A stretch of 64,000 nt of DNA from Icerya purchasi (GCA_039619475.1 CM077116.1:459977576-460041575), one strand, 5' to 3'; shown: positions 45,505-57,182, numbered from the stretch's first letter. Translations and numbers: made by a program. The notes: a model not told the origin generated them from the letters alone.

Positions 45505-46245
45505 GTAGATATGTTGATAAAGATTCCCATCACAACGTGCCGCAAAAATTGGGAGCGTTCAAAACACTTACCACGAAAGCGCTACCTGCTTCACAGAATT
45601 AGGAAATCTAGTGGCAGAACCTGATCAATTGAAATCATTCTCGGTCAAAAATGGATACAAGCAAAAAAGAAGCCGAGGTTTTTATTGAAAAATTCTTTAA
45701 AAACATTAACGATGTTGCAATGTAAGGGAAAAAAAAAACAACTGTACGTGAACAAGAGAAACTTTGTCAACCATCGTTTTACTCTATATAAAGGGTACTC
45801 TGCAGACGGAATAGGTAGAATTTTAAAAAAAAACGTAATATTAGGCCCGTTTTTGGTACATGCAAAAAAATTAAAGATACTTTAAGATCGACGAAAGATG
45901 ATTTACCATGGACGATTTACAGCGAGAGTTCATAAAATTCCTTGCTCTTGTAGTAGTTCTTATATCGGACAAACTGGCGGGGGGCTATTGTTACCAGATT
46001 AAAAGAACACAAAGCGGATTACGCACATCCGCGAACGGAAAAATCAGCATTAGCAGAACACGCAAAAAGTAACACGCGATACAATTTGACGACGCTAAGA
46101 TTTTCGTTAAAATCGAACGCTATAGTCCACGGATTGTTAGAGAAGCTTTAGGAAAAATGTCAAAATTTCAATGGAGAAGACAGTTTTACAAACGGAGTCA
46201 AAAACGGTTAGCAGCCAGTCAAGAGCTGAAACATCAAGACTAAAA
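45505..46245 (+). pseudogene. Penelope-like RT end and GIY-YIG endonuclease
   Basis: Penelope-like elements encode a telomerase-related RT fused to a GIY-YIG nuclease that nicks the target. Here the linker shows GIGRILKKN and CKKIKDTLRSTKDDLP. The nuclease follows as GVHKIPCSCSSSYIGQTGG (YIG half intact at about 45950-45975, with the family's Cys pair), RLKEHKADYAHPRTEKSALA and EHAKSN, then late motifs REAL and NFNGEDSF. The parts lie in different frames with small indels, so the copy is dead. The SALAEHA and NFNxEDS motifs make the identification secure. Confidence 0.85.
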
Positions 46246-46560
46246 GAGTGGGTTTTCCCGGGGCTACAGTTGTTAGTTAATGTTGCCCTTGCACAATTAC
46301 GGCCAATGATGATAATGAAGACAGAAGTTCTAATACTAAATACAGGTTAAGAGACGCTATTACTCTCCGCATTACTCAACGGGGGCTAGTTCGGTTTCTT
46401 TGTTTTGTTTTGTGGGTTTTTTTGCATTTTTCTTCTTTCTGTTTTTTGTATGCTACCAGCTTTTATACGGTTCAGTTGTCTTTCATTTCGTCAGTTGTTT
46501 CTCTGATGGTGAACAGTGGAATCTGTTTCGAAACGTTACGAGTTTATGATGAACTCTTCC
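45505..46560 (+). mobile_element. Penelope-like element, 5'-truncated
   Basis: Starts in the late RT domain (GRYVDKDSHHN, then QKLGAFKTLTTKAL, resembling the DRYxHxxSHHPxxQKxGVxxTLxxRA motif). It continues through the RT-EN linker and a GIY-YIG endonuclease, and ends with a noncoding part including GAACAGTGGAATCTG and CGAAACGTTACGAGTTTATG (46500-46545), a type of phrase common near the 3' end of arthropod Penelope elements. LTR-like flanks are not seen. The 5' boundary coincides with the end of a LINE fragment. Confidence 0.85.
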
Positions 46561-46589
46561 AACATGGTTTCTACCGAAAATGGATATAA

Positions 46590-47700
46590 CTTCGACAACC
46601 ACGAAAACCTTTCCTCTTTTAAATCAATAATTTTCCAGTAACTGTTTCGGTTTCCATGACAAGCATTTAATCGATTTCTGTAGTATTCCCTTTTGGTTAT
46701 TCTTATAATTTTTCTGTTGTGTTTTGGAAATAGATTTGAAATGTGATATAAGGATTTTGTTCGTGCGACGTGATTTTAATTCTTTATAACGATACTTCTT
46801 AATTACTGATAATTGCACTGCTTCGTCTTTCAGATCGTCTCCACATTGTTCTTGATTTTTTCATTTTGCACTTTGAACAGTCCACCGCATTACGGGGATC
46901 TAAGCTAAAAACCGTTTAAATTTTTCATCGACCGTGCAATTCATGATACATAATTTTGATAAATTTAACAACATCTTCAGAGCTCTGAAGAATAATGCTT
47001 TATTTAAGACGGGGTAGGAATCCTTTTCCCCTATTTCTAACACTTGCATCAAACGGAACAGTTGTATGTAAAGCTTTATGATCGGAGAAATACATACTTC
47101 ATTTATACTCGATTCAATTTTAAAGTTTATACAGGAACTTTTAGTTCCGCGAAAAAAAAACCACGATCCAAGCAAGACATTTAATTAGATCCATGTTAAG
47201 TGTTTCATCTATTGCACACACTATCAAATCCATTTGCAGGTAATAAATTCAAATATTCCATACTTTTTCTTTCATTAAGCAGGTTTATGTTAAAATCTCC
47301 CGTTAAAGATAACATTACTTAAATCCTGAAGGAAATCGGAATATGATGACTCACAAAAGTGATATATTCCTGCAACTGAAAAATCGGTTTTCTTGTGTAA
47401 TTGTATATTGATAGACTTTATATATTACCACTTAACAATTTCATTTTCAGAAAAATTTACATAATTTTTAACATGATTACACTACCTCATCTTTTAGTAT
47501 TTCTACTTTGTGACCAGTAGAGGGAGATCCCGGAATATTGTAGCGTTCAAGTTCATCTGCTGACAACCAACTTTCACTTAAAATTAATATATCGAGATCC
47601 ATTTTTTGTTCGTGTAAGTATACCAATAGTTCATCAGAATGCGCTCGTAAACTGCTCACATTTAAAGTATTGTTAATTTGATTTGAATTCATTGGCGTCG
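46590..47700 (-). pseudogene. Jockey-type LINE, N-terminal endonuclease part
   Basis: The minus-strand frame 47692-47477 encodes NVSSLRAHSDELLVYL, then LDILILSESWLSADELERY and NIPG, the start of an APE endonuclease of jockey-type LINEs (NxxSLRxHxDEL; DIIxLxETWL). Lower down, frames show NGDFNINLLNERK (GDFN box near 47310) and LLPANGFDSV, then HKALHTTVPFD. Past about 46900 the frames are uncertain. The piece carries the 5' end of the ORF but no RT, and ends near the Penelope 3' part in opposite orientation. Confidence 0.75.
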
Positions 47701-48690
47701 GATAGAGTTTATTTATATTTACCGTTTAGCTACGAAATTTATAGCAAATTATTTACTAAATTTTAAAACGAGGTGATTAGATCACAACATTTTTCATAAA
47801 AAGTGTAAAGTTGTGAACAATGTGAGATGTTTTTAGTTTTTTCTTTTTAATTACGAAGTTTCAGTAAGCTTAATAAAGAAAAAAAATAAAATAATAATGA
47901 TAGAATTAAAAAAATAAAGTAATGCAATTATATTCAAATCTGTTGCACTTCCTATTTAAATGTACATATGTAGATAACAAGTTAATAACATATCTGGTGG
48001 TAAGCAGCTGCAGCTGCGTGGTTTCATTTATCTTCGTCAATGCATTGCACAATCCCCGATTGCAAACAAATGCAAACAATTGAAAACAAGTGTGCGAAAC
48101 ACACATTTCTGTCCGGAAGCCGCCGTCATTAATTCAATAATTAAATGTACGGCAACAAGCATACCGTCTATTTTTCCAATGAATGCTCTAGCAGTCTAAA
48201 AATTATAGTCGATCATATACCGATTTACCTATATAGCACAATGTTTTATTCTAGCAATGTTTTACGCTTCGATTTGTTTAAATTACTTTTCTGTTGAATC
48301 GTAGAATGACTATAATTCCATTTAGTGACTAGAATGACTATTTCAATGCGGTGTACATTCGTTGGAGACGAGCCAAAATTATAGAAAAGTCAAATAATTG
48401 TTAATAGCACGCGGAAAACAATGCTGAACCATCACACATGCTGTGCCATGTGCGAGAGAGTCGATGTAAATACGGACAACTGATCTGCTCTTGCAATAAT
48501 TAGTTGTTACAATTCGTCTCAAGTATAGGTCTTGCACACGTTCGCATTACAGAATAGCCGTGACTACTATATTTCAATATTAAGAATTTTGACATATGAA
48601 AACGAGAACACTACAACTGCGATGATGATTAGCTTTATCTTTTATTTCGTAAACTTCCTCTGCCATCAACCAAATGATGTCGCTGTTTCG
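47701..48690. other. Spacer, no recognisable gene
   Basis: AT-rich; no frame with recognised motifs. Confidence 0.5.
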
Positions 48691-49660
48691 GTTAGATTTT
48701 CTTCGATAAAAACGGTTGGAATTTTTTGAGGATTAAGTAAATCCCTCATAGTCCGTGTGCCCGAATGGAATTCTTCTTTTTGCTGTCCCGACCGATCTCG
48801 ATCATGGGTAGCCGTCTTAATGATATTCTGGTAGCGCTCTCTGTCGTAGTACGCGGAGTGTACCAACCACTCTGTATTTAATCCTGTCCACATCTTGATA
48901 TCACAGAACCCGGTACGTTTTCTCCGACCAACTCTTCTTTTCCCATCAAAATGGTTTGCAGCAAGGTGTACCTTGTCCCACGGATCAAGTGTCTAAAATA
49001 TTTCAGTTTCCGAATTTTTATTAAATTAATCAATTCGTGGTATTTTTTCATAACCCTGAGTATCTCCTGGTTGGTCTTCTTAGCTGTACAGGGGGTACCC
49101 TCAAAATTTTCCGGTAGCACCACAATTCAAAGTCTTGTAATCGGTTCATTCTTCAAAGTCCACGAAGATGGACCATATATAACATTTTAAAATTCGAACC
49201 CTTAATTCCAAGCTAAGATCGTAGGCCGTCAAGGTTTTCCTCATCTTGTTGAATGCACTTCTTGACTGCTCAATCCGACTTTTGATTTCCACTTCAGATC
49301 CTCCTGTAATGTTCAGCTGCGCACCTAGGTATATTTAAATGATTCGACTTTCTCCCGGTTATCTCCATTAATGTGTATTCTGGGACTGATGTTATTTCCA
49401 ATGACCATTATCTTTGTTTTCTTTGCATTTAATGATATTCCATATTTCCGACTAATCTCCTTTACTTTTTCAATGATCAATTTCAGTTCTTTGGCACTAC
49501 CAGCTATGTAAAACTGCGTCGTCCGCATAGCGAATATTATTGATATATTTTCCACCTATTTTGATACCTATTGTACTGTCTTCCAGAGCTTCCTTGAAGA
49601 TTTGTTCCGCGTAGATGTTACACATCCTTGCCTCACTCCGCGATTATTATTAATTGGATT
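48690..49660 (-). pseudogene. LINE RT palm, thumb and C-terminus
   Basis: Minus-strand frames show RGVRQGC (motif B start, LSP lost), AEQIFKEALEDSTIGIKIGG, YINNIRYADDAVLH (intact YADD near 49520-49530), ELKLIIEKVKEISRKYGISL and NAKKTKIMVIGN. The C-terminal run reads LINLIKIRKLKYFRHLIRG, the family's RKLKYFGH motif with Gly to Arg, and TGLNTEWLVHSAYYDRERY. Frameshifts separate the segments. The order is normal here, unlike at 4.2-5.9 kb. Confidence 0.85.
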
Positions 49661-50450
49661 CGAAGTAGTATTTTGATTTAATAATCAATTTGGTTTCTCA
49701 TTACTTGATCCGATGAGTCTCCAGGAGCTTTCCACGTGTATAATCTACGTTTTGGAAGCTTAAAAAATGTGTTGGTGATTATGAATTCTTGGACTTGACA
49801 GAAATCTATCAGTCTCTTTCCTATTCCATTACGCTCTCCTAGGCCAAATTTCCCAGTTACTATACTACCTTCTCCAACTTTAGCATTGAAATCGCCTAAA
49901 ATGATATTAACCTCCTTGTTTTTGGTGGACTTCAAAGTCGCTACTAAAGCGTTATAAAATGCTTCAATTTCTTCTTCATCACTATCAGCTGTAGGAGCGT
50001 ATATTTGTATTAAATTTACATTTACTGGGCTGCAGTTTATTTGTAATAAGATAATTCTATCTGAAATTGGAGCCACGTGTCTCACTGATTTTGCTATATC
50101 TTTTTTAATAAGAAATGCAACACCATTTCGACGTTTCAAACAGGCATCAGGAAGTCCAGAATAATGGAAGACATAATTATCATAGTCGATTACACCTGCT
50201 GCTGCTGGCTATCTTGATTCACTGATGCCGAGTATGTCCACATTCAAACGAGATGCCTCCATGGTGAGGTTTTTCAATTTTCCTGCTTCCAACAGGGTTC
50301 TCACGTTCCAAGTCCCTACAGTCATGTCCTTCTTGGCGATAGCTAACCGGGGTATTCTTCGCACCCCTGCCTCATTGAAGAGGCGCCCGGGACTCGGGGG
50401 CTATTGTTGATATTTACTTCGCCATGATGGTATTCTATAGGAGAGTATAA
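48691..50450 (-). mobile_element. RTE-like LINE, internally deleted
   Basis: A nearly complete endonuclease (50325-49679), the RT motif B-C region (about 49660-49325) and the C-terminal region (49123-48690) follow each other on the minus strand. The first half of RT is missing between the endonuclease end and RGVRQGC. A 5' UTR-like part (GTCCCGGGCGCCTCTTCAAT on the minus strand) precedes the ORF, and the large inverted-repeat element begins just beyond it at 50454. Confidence 0.85.
49679..50325 (-). pseudogene. LINE APE endonuclease (craniofacial development protein 2-like)
   Basis: One frame runs from the Met at 50325 to 49679, interrupted only by a TAG at 50209-50211 where the family usually has Trp (ISESRW). 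It begins MTVGTWNVRTLLEAGKL (the TWNVRTL start), then NVDILGISES. It continues with RRNGVAFLIKKDIAKSV, INVN-type strands, IILGDFNAKVGEGS (catalytic Asp/Asn of the GDFN box near 49895) and TWKAPGDSSDQ followed by RNQIDY. This is the fold often labelled craniofacial development protein 2-like in insect predictions. The close spacing to RT motif B shows the deletion of the early RT. Confidence 0.88.
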
Positions 50451-50453
50451 TTC

Positions 50454-50957
50454 GGGAAGGCAAATTTTCCTTCAAACCCCAGTTAAAGAGGCACATGTAG
50501 ATGGTAAAAAAATATGATGGCCATCTGGAAGCGGTAGCTTTTCAAAATGGCGGCCAATCAAAGATGGCCACCATCCCGATTCATATATTAGGTCATAACT
50601 CGGCTCCTAATCGTTCGATTTTAATTTTCCCCTTTCAAACGAAAGCTTGTTATATTTAAAATAAATTTTAGTTCAGTAAATTTTTGTTGTATCTCCAATA
50701 GTTTTTGTGAAATAATAGAAAAAAGAATATTTTCTTTTTTCAAAAATGCCTTTAGCCCGAATTACTCGAGTGATAATTAATTTTTACGGGGAAATGCTTC
50801 AAATGAAGTATGAAGGCAATTCTATAAGCTTTACAATGAAATTTACAGGAAAATTGTATCTGCGATACAAAGCGAGATATGCTATTTTTAGTACCGAAAA
50901 AAATTTCGTGAAAAGTACGTCATTACGTTTTAACACTACGACGCGTGACTCATTCTG
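50454..50957 (+). repeat. Left terminal inverted repeat (~504 bp)
   Basis: Pairs with the reverse complement of 55848-56313. Shared blocks in order: GGCAAATTTTCCTTCAAACC, GATGGCCATCTGGAAGCGGT, TCGGCTCCTAATCGT, AAACGAAAGCTTGTTATATT, TTTAGTACCGAAAAA and GCGTGACTCATTCT. A 17-bp extra stretch near 50557 explains part of the length difference. The 163-aa plus frame starting at 50746 lies largely in the repeat and is not a gene. Confidence 0.93.
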
Positions 50958-51091
50958 CCTCTATCGTTATATTGAACCCGCGAGTAAATGTTGTAGAATC
51001 TTTTATAGTTTGGTAACATTGAAATTAGCGACATCATTTTATTTTAATTACCTCGATAAATATGAAGACAAGTATAATAATTTTTACCTGT

Positions 51092-54000
51092 TTAATCTTC
51101 AAAATCGCTGTCTGAAAATTCATCAACGTTATCAATCGCATAATCTTCTTCTTGTAATTCGGGTCTCGTGTTGTCGCAATTTGCTAGTTTACAAGCAGGT
51201 GTGCATTTCGACAAATTCTGCATGCACGTACAGGTAAGCGGCTTGCATTATGGCGTGCACGTGCAGCTCAGCAAATCCAGAACAATTTCAGGGGCAGGCA
51301 ATCCAACCGTTCATTTTATGGTTAAATTTCCTGTGTCATGAATTAACCAGCCATTTTCTTGGGGGCCTGGAATCACGGGGTAATTTTCGAGGTACCATTT
51401 CTAAATTGCTGTTTGATAATTCGCTCTGGGAACGTGCTGATGGAAGCAATGCTGACATTGAGGTAATTGCAGTGAATTAACAGTCCCTTGTTTGCTTCGG
51501 AACAGTAGGTAACACGTTTCATTCACACTTTCAATTTTTTAACCCTTTAGATACAATTAACAAGTAAATTTTTCCACTTCTTTGAGGGTTTTCTCAGTCA
51601 TAGTCCAATCTTCTCCAATCGTTGAAAATAAGGTTTCAAATTATTGATTTCTTATCAATAATTTCACTGATTTTATTTTTCTTTGGCCAGCCCTTATCAC
51701 AACCAGTAAACGCATGGATTGCTGGCAAGGCTGACGAAATTTTTGGCCCCAGAGCATGTATTAGTTTTCGGGTATCAATAAGTCAAATTCAGTTTTTTTT
51801 TCCACGTTTCAAGTAAATATTAAAATATCTTTGACATTCAAGTAAGCATAAGTACGCAAAATTACAACGTCTGTGTCATCTGCGCTACATAAAACATTGG
51901 CGAAATACTTGCGTGTTGTTGAATGTGTAACATTATTCTGGTATCAGCTTCCTCTTGTGATGAAGATAGTTCTGGCACTTCTTCCACTACATTAGCATTT
52001 CCTTTGAAGCATTTCTCTTCATAACAAATACGGTTCTTTCCAAATGTTTTCTTTTATTAACATCTTGTCAACTTTCCGTCAAAAATTTTGCCAACTTATT
52101 CTTGCCTTGACTGCTTTTTAAAATTCCTCTCCAATTTTGGATTTTATGCCCACTATTTAGAGAACGAAATGAAATTCCTTCATCAGCACATCTATACAAT
52201 CTTTCGGCATCTTTAATAGATCTACCTCTGCAGGTGTCAAAAATGACATCTATTCTTTTGCTAACGGCTCCCACTTTTAACACTTCAAATAAAACTAGAT
52301 CCGAAATGTCTTCAGAAGTGTGGTTTTCTGCATATAAATTTTGAACGAGTGCCATGGTATCAATTATTATTGCTGATTCATCAAATACTTGGTCAACAAG
52401 AGTAATTTCGTTCTTGAGAAAGTTTGCGAGAGTACTTTTATTTGCTTTTTTTTTAACGAACTATCAAGGGCCTAGGGGATGGCTGAATACTTCTTGCATA
52501 TCTAGGCTACAGTTTTCAACAATTTAAAATGATATTTGCCGAAAAGATTTCTATCAGCTTTCAAAATAATTTCCTTATTTGCGGTTTTACGTTTCATTTC
52601 CTTGGAGGTTTTGAATATTTTTAATTGCATTTTTGAAACTGGATTGAAAAATCTGTCATTTCTTTCCAAACGATCTCGTTTAAAATCTTCATATGCTTTT
52701 TTTCCTTTTTCTCTTGCAAATAACAGATCATCTTGTACATCTGTTGATGTTTCAGCTCCTGTGAATAGTTGCATAATATTTGATGGGTTCTTGTCAAAAG
52801 GATTCGTCCATTCCATTTCTAATAATTCAATTATAGAAGAGATTTGCTTCTTGTCTTTACAAATTCGTATTCTATGAAGATCAGGATGGTAGACATTTTT
52901 ATTTTGATTAAATTGCATAATCTCTCTTACTTTACCTAAAGTTGACGCTCGAAACTCTGCTGTTAAGTAATATTTAGATATTGCTCCAGGCTTCAAAAAC
53001 TAAAACCTTTTGTCCCGCCTGCTTTTAGCGCTTGATCAACGGGTATTCTTACAAATGGATTTTTTGGTCTAAGCTGGACAGAAAATTGTCCTGATTTAAA
53101 TAACTCAAGAAGCACAGGATCTTTATTTTCTAGGCAAGATAGTTCGGCGAAATGGATTGATAAGTATCGAGAGTAGTTAATTTTATCCAAACTGAAACAC
53201 CAAGGTATCATTTGTTCTAAACAATAAAGGTAGAGCATCCAGTTACCCTCTTTATGAGCTCGAATTAGGCTGAACAAAATCTCTACCGAGTCGACATAAA
53301 ATATCCAAAATGATGAAAGCGGGCCATTTTCGGTTTTCAATTTATTCAAATATTCCTCAAATAAGCTTACAATGGTATTCAATTATTTCCTCTTAAGAAG
53401 TGTTTCAAAACTATCTTGAGAAATATTTTTAGAAAACGAAGCAAATAAATCGTTCATTTCTTCAGCTGTTGAAGGAAATTGCGTGTTTTTAGCGCAGATG
53501 TCATCCAAAAAATTGTTCCAAATAATTCTCATGAAAACTTCATACACGCATTTATGTAATCTAATGATGCGATTGTACTGTTTTCCATCCAGCACTTGAG
53601 AAATCGATCCATCTGAAATAGTATCCGATTCAACTGCCAATTCTTTAAGTCCTGCGTTACCGAATAATTTTCCAATTATCGATAATAGATTACAAATTAT
53701 ATGAAAACTGCCCATCATTATTAGAAATATATTCTCAAATTCTTCTAGCCGGGCCCACTTGATTTCCATTGCCTTTGAAAAAATAGCTTCATCTAGAACA
53801 ATGACGATGTTCTATAAATTCAAGTTCGATTTTATTTGATTAGTTTGACGTAAAATTTCGTAGACTGTGGACATGTCAGTTTCAGGTTTATTTATTGATG
53901 GTAAATAAGCAATAGTATCACGTGAGACAGTTAAATTATTTCTTGTCATTATATTGAATCCCCTGCACTGACTGCTTAAAATCCAAAAAATATTTTTGCA

Positions 54001-55657
54001 TTTCGACTGTGTAAAACTATTGAGGCATTCTAGAGGAAGTTTAGCAGTCAAAATTTCAGGAGGATCGTATCTTTTGCCTGCGATATAATCGGGAATAGAT
54101 GAACTAAGGGCATTTATTGTATTTCCTTTTTTTTTCTATCTTCATCATGAATTGTTAATCGCGGAGGTTGACAAGAATCTGACTTACTCTGGATTATGAT
54201 TCCATTAACTCGATGCGACGTTCCCGCCCGGCTGAGAGTCTCTTCATTTCTATCAATATTGTCAAATAATTGTTAGAACACCCGAATGGATACTATAAGG
54301 CAAAGGAATGTGGCCATCTTTAACAGAAGTAATTTTCTGTAGGCATAATGACGCGTCTATTTCAAACGATTTTGGTTATAACTGCAGCTGTGACCCCCCA
54401 TTCGATTTAGTATTGAAATAAGCTCGACATTCCCTGTTAATGATTTTACAACCATTGCAGGTAAGATATGTTTCGGAGTTGAGATTTTTCCATGCGAAAT
54501 AGAGACCATATAAGTCGTAATTCTTGGGGGTATGTACCTTTAAGCGAGAATCCGAGAAAATAATTCAATGAGTGTGGTACTTCAATACTTTCGGAATGTA
54601 ATTCAGAAGGAGATGGAGGCCAAGAAATTTGATCACCGTCAATTGTTTTCACATCTTTTCTTATTTCTTTAACTGCTCGGAAAATCTCACTATTCTGAAC
54701 ATAAACAGTAGCTCTTTATCAAGCTGATTTTTCGTTAAAACATATTTCTCAAAAAGCTCATTGTACGATAAATTACCAGGTATGACGTAAATAGTACGGT
54801 TTATAGATTTAAAACGCAGTGAATTTCCAAACTCTTTTTCAAGATTGTGAGTAAAATTGCATTTTGTTGACTTTTCTACGTCATCTTTTTTATCGGCGGG
54901 AAAGTAAAAAATCAGTTCTGAAATATAAGTTTACTGCGCTTGTAAACATTTTTGTTTTCGAACATGTCGCTCCGAATGAAATCAAACAGTAACTGATATG
55001 CTGATATTTTTCAATTTCGAGATAACGATCTACAGTTTTTGGTTTTAATGGCCGTTTTCTAGTGTAACTTCTATAAAACATGACCTATGGAAATGGGCTT
55101 CAGCTGCCACAATATTCCTGGAAGTTACAGCCAAAATTTTCGTGTCTTATCATTCTGTGGCAAGGTTTCTCAGTAACTCGTCCAATCGTAAGGTCACTGT
55201 TTGTGTTAAACTTTCACGAGTTTTACTATCTTTTACGTACTTGCTATCTTTCAAAAAATGCAAATTTTCTTATAGACAACATTGTGTGAAGTGTCACGTG
55301 GGTAAGGAAATTCTACTTACCGGAGGCGGATTAATACATTGAGAAGAAGGTCCTCTGGTTCATCAATAACATCGGAAGGTGTGCTGGATTCAACCGGTAA
55401 TTTTAAACTTTTTGGATGAGTAAACCTAGCGCGACACTTTCTATGATATTTTATACTTTTCAAAGGTCACTTTCAGTTAAAATTGAAACATTCAAAATAG
55501 GATAAATTTTCGTTTTTCAGCGGCATCACGTAAAACCGACTAAGAAGATAAATCTCGCAGCGAGAGCACTGCACTTTTTTCACGCGAACCGGCACAGATT
55601 AAGCACTTCGTTTGTTCTAGAATTTTTTCTTTTAGATTCAGATTCATTATCCGACAT
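51092..55657 (-). pseudogene. Uncharacterised metazoan repeat-associated protein, decayed
   Basis: Order of motifs from the N-terminus: Met at 55657; CLICAGSREKS (about 55610); YHRKCRARFTH (55445); VAAEAHFHRSCF (55115); RSYTRKRPLKPKTVDRY; IEVPHSLNYFLGFSLKG (54590); AKLPLECLNSFTQSKCKN (54045); SRDTIAYLPSINKPETD; GSFHIICNLLSIIGKLFG (53720); GKQYNRIIRLHKCVYE; GNWMLYLYCLEQMIPW; INYSRYLSIHFAELS; RIDVIFDTCRGRSIKDAE (52260); QEEADTRIM (51955); SADDTDVVIL (51885); LPAIHAFTGCD (51725); RANYQTAI; and a Cys-rich end (CTPACKLANC) with an acidic tail and stop at 51092-51094. I recognise these as a large family, about 1,300-1,500 aa, common in cnidarian, mollusc, fish and insect predictions without an assigned function. 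At least ten frameshifts or stops break it. A nuclease or transposase role is inferred only from the TIRs. Confidence 0.85.
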
Positions 55658-55847
55658 CGTAAAATCGAATTTATCGAATCAACGTATAACGCATTCAGTC
55701 GAGAACTGATCTTCAAATATTTACGCTTAAACTGATTATCTCAAAAGTAATAAATCACTCACAAATCTATTCGGAATATATCGCAAATCAGATGAATGAT
55801 GACAGTTTTAAATTCCGGTCAACGGATTATGTTCGAAATTGTGATTG

Positions 55848-56313
55848 AAGAGAATGAGTCACGCATCTTTATATGTTTATACATACGTGATGACGTAATT
55901 TTCACGACTGTTTTTCGGTACTAAAAATAGCATATTTTATTTTGTATCACAGATACAATTTTCGTGAAAATTCGATTGTAAAGCTTATAAAATTATCTGC
56001 ATGCTTTATTTGAAACATTTCATTCGGGCTAAAGAAATTTTTGAGAAAGAAAATATTCTTTTTTCTATTATTTCACAAAAACTATTCGAGATACAACAAA
56101 CATTTACTGAACTAAAGTTATTTTAAATATAACAAGCTTTCGTTTGAAACGGGAAAATTAAAATCGGACGATTAGGAGCCGAGTTATTATGACCTAATTT
56201 ATGAATCGGGATGGCCGCCATTTTGAAAAGCTACCGCTTCCAGATGGCCATCATACTTTTTTTCCATCTACATGTGCCCCTCTAACTGGGGTTTGAAGGA
56301 AAATTTGCCGCCC
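55848..56313 (-). repeat. Right terminal inverted repeat (~466 bp)
   Basis: Reverse complement of 50454-50957 with scattered substitutions (roughly one in ten by eye) and two larger indels. The outermost 60 bp are the best conserved part. Confidence 0.93.
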
Positions 56314-56460
56314 AAATTAAACTCAAAAATTGTCTGGCACATGGACTATCAAAAAGAGAGAATCTGGGAGTATATTAAAAATACTGAACAAATGTACAAA
56401 TAAAGCTATTGGTTTATAACTTTCTTATTATTTATTATTTTTTAATTATTTATTATTATT

Positions 56461-56625
56461 GTTGTAACTATTGTTATTATTTATAATAAGATATTTGAGG
56501 AAATAAAAAATATATGCGATTTAAACATACCAAATGAAATTCTAAAATATTTTTTGTTGTCGTGCTACAACGAATAACACTTTTACGATATAATGACGAT
56601 TACATCACACAAAGGAAAAGTGGTA
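56461..56625 (+). repeat. Direct repeat, copy A
   Basis: Contains TTATTTATAATAAGATATTT, AAACATACCAAATGAAATTC and TTGTCGTGCTACAAC, then CGATTACATCACACAAAGGA. A second copy lies about 715 bp downstream. No coding motif; surrounding DNA 56314-57180 is AT-rich spacer with a TTGAT-type repeat at 57147-57178. Confidence 0.85.
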
Positions 56626-57182
56626 TTTATATTTCTTTATCTTGGTTTATGCAAGTTAAGTTTTATTATCTTTTTTTAACACAAACATTTATACCTATTT
56701 ATTATTATAAGGTATAATTTCGCTTGTAGGCAAAATTTCATTTCTGGATTGCATCTATGAATGTGCATGCGAATGTGCTGCATTTGAATTTCGGATAATA
56801 ATTATCTTTCAAAAATTGTAAATCATACATGTATATTACATTCTTGCATATGATTTAAACTGGTTTTTAGTTACACATTGCTTGTAATATTCTTTTAGTA
56901 TCTGTTAAGTATACATTTTATATTCTCCATATATATATGTAGTAACCCGTTATGTAGTTTCATTGTAAATTTCGAAAATGCCTGCTAATTTTGTTGTTCT
57001 AATTTTCAATAAGCTGTAAGTTTTAATATGTAAGTTTTATACTATGTTTCTAGAAAACCTTTTCGTTTAAGTATTTTTTTTTTTTACTTTTCCCTCTTTT
57101 TTATTTTTTTTTCGTTTAAAAAATAATAATAAAAAACAATATACTGTTTGATTTGATTTGATTTGACTTGACTTGATTATTA

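Larger units (their letters stand above)
50454..56313 (-). mobile_element. 5.86-kb DNA transposon-like unit with ~500-bp terminal inverted repeats
   Basis: The two ends are long inverted repeats (about 504 and 466 bp). The unit begins GG..GGCAAATTTTCC and ends GGAAAATTTGCC..CC. Between them lies one minus-strand decayed gene of about 4.5 kb; its C-terminus lies just inside the left TIR and its N-terminus just inside the right TIR, leaving little unexplained DNA. No plus-strand gene is seen. I found no convincing target duplication (left flank ...TATAATTC, right flank AAATTAAAC...). Long TIRs bracketing a single gene are the architecture of a cut-and-paste or self-synthesising element. The superfamily is unknown to me. 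Confidence 0.85.

Noticed and set aside
49678..50325. Host craniofacial development protein gene
   Set aside because: The fold label is common in databases, but the frame sits directly upstream of RT motifs and is a LINE endonuclease.
50746..51237. 163-aa plus-strand frame
   Set aside because: Its first half lies in the terminal inverted repeat and its second half is antisense to the Cys-rich end of the long-TIR gene, so it is a shadow.
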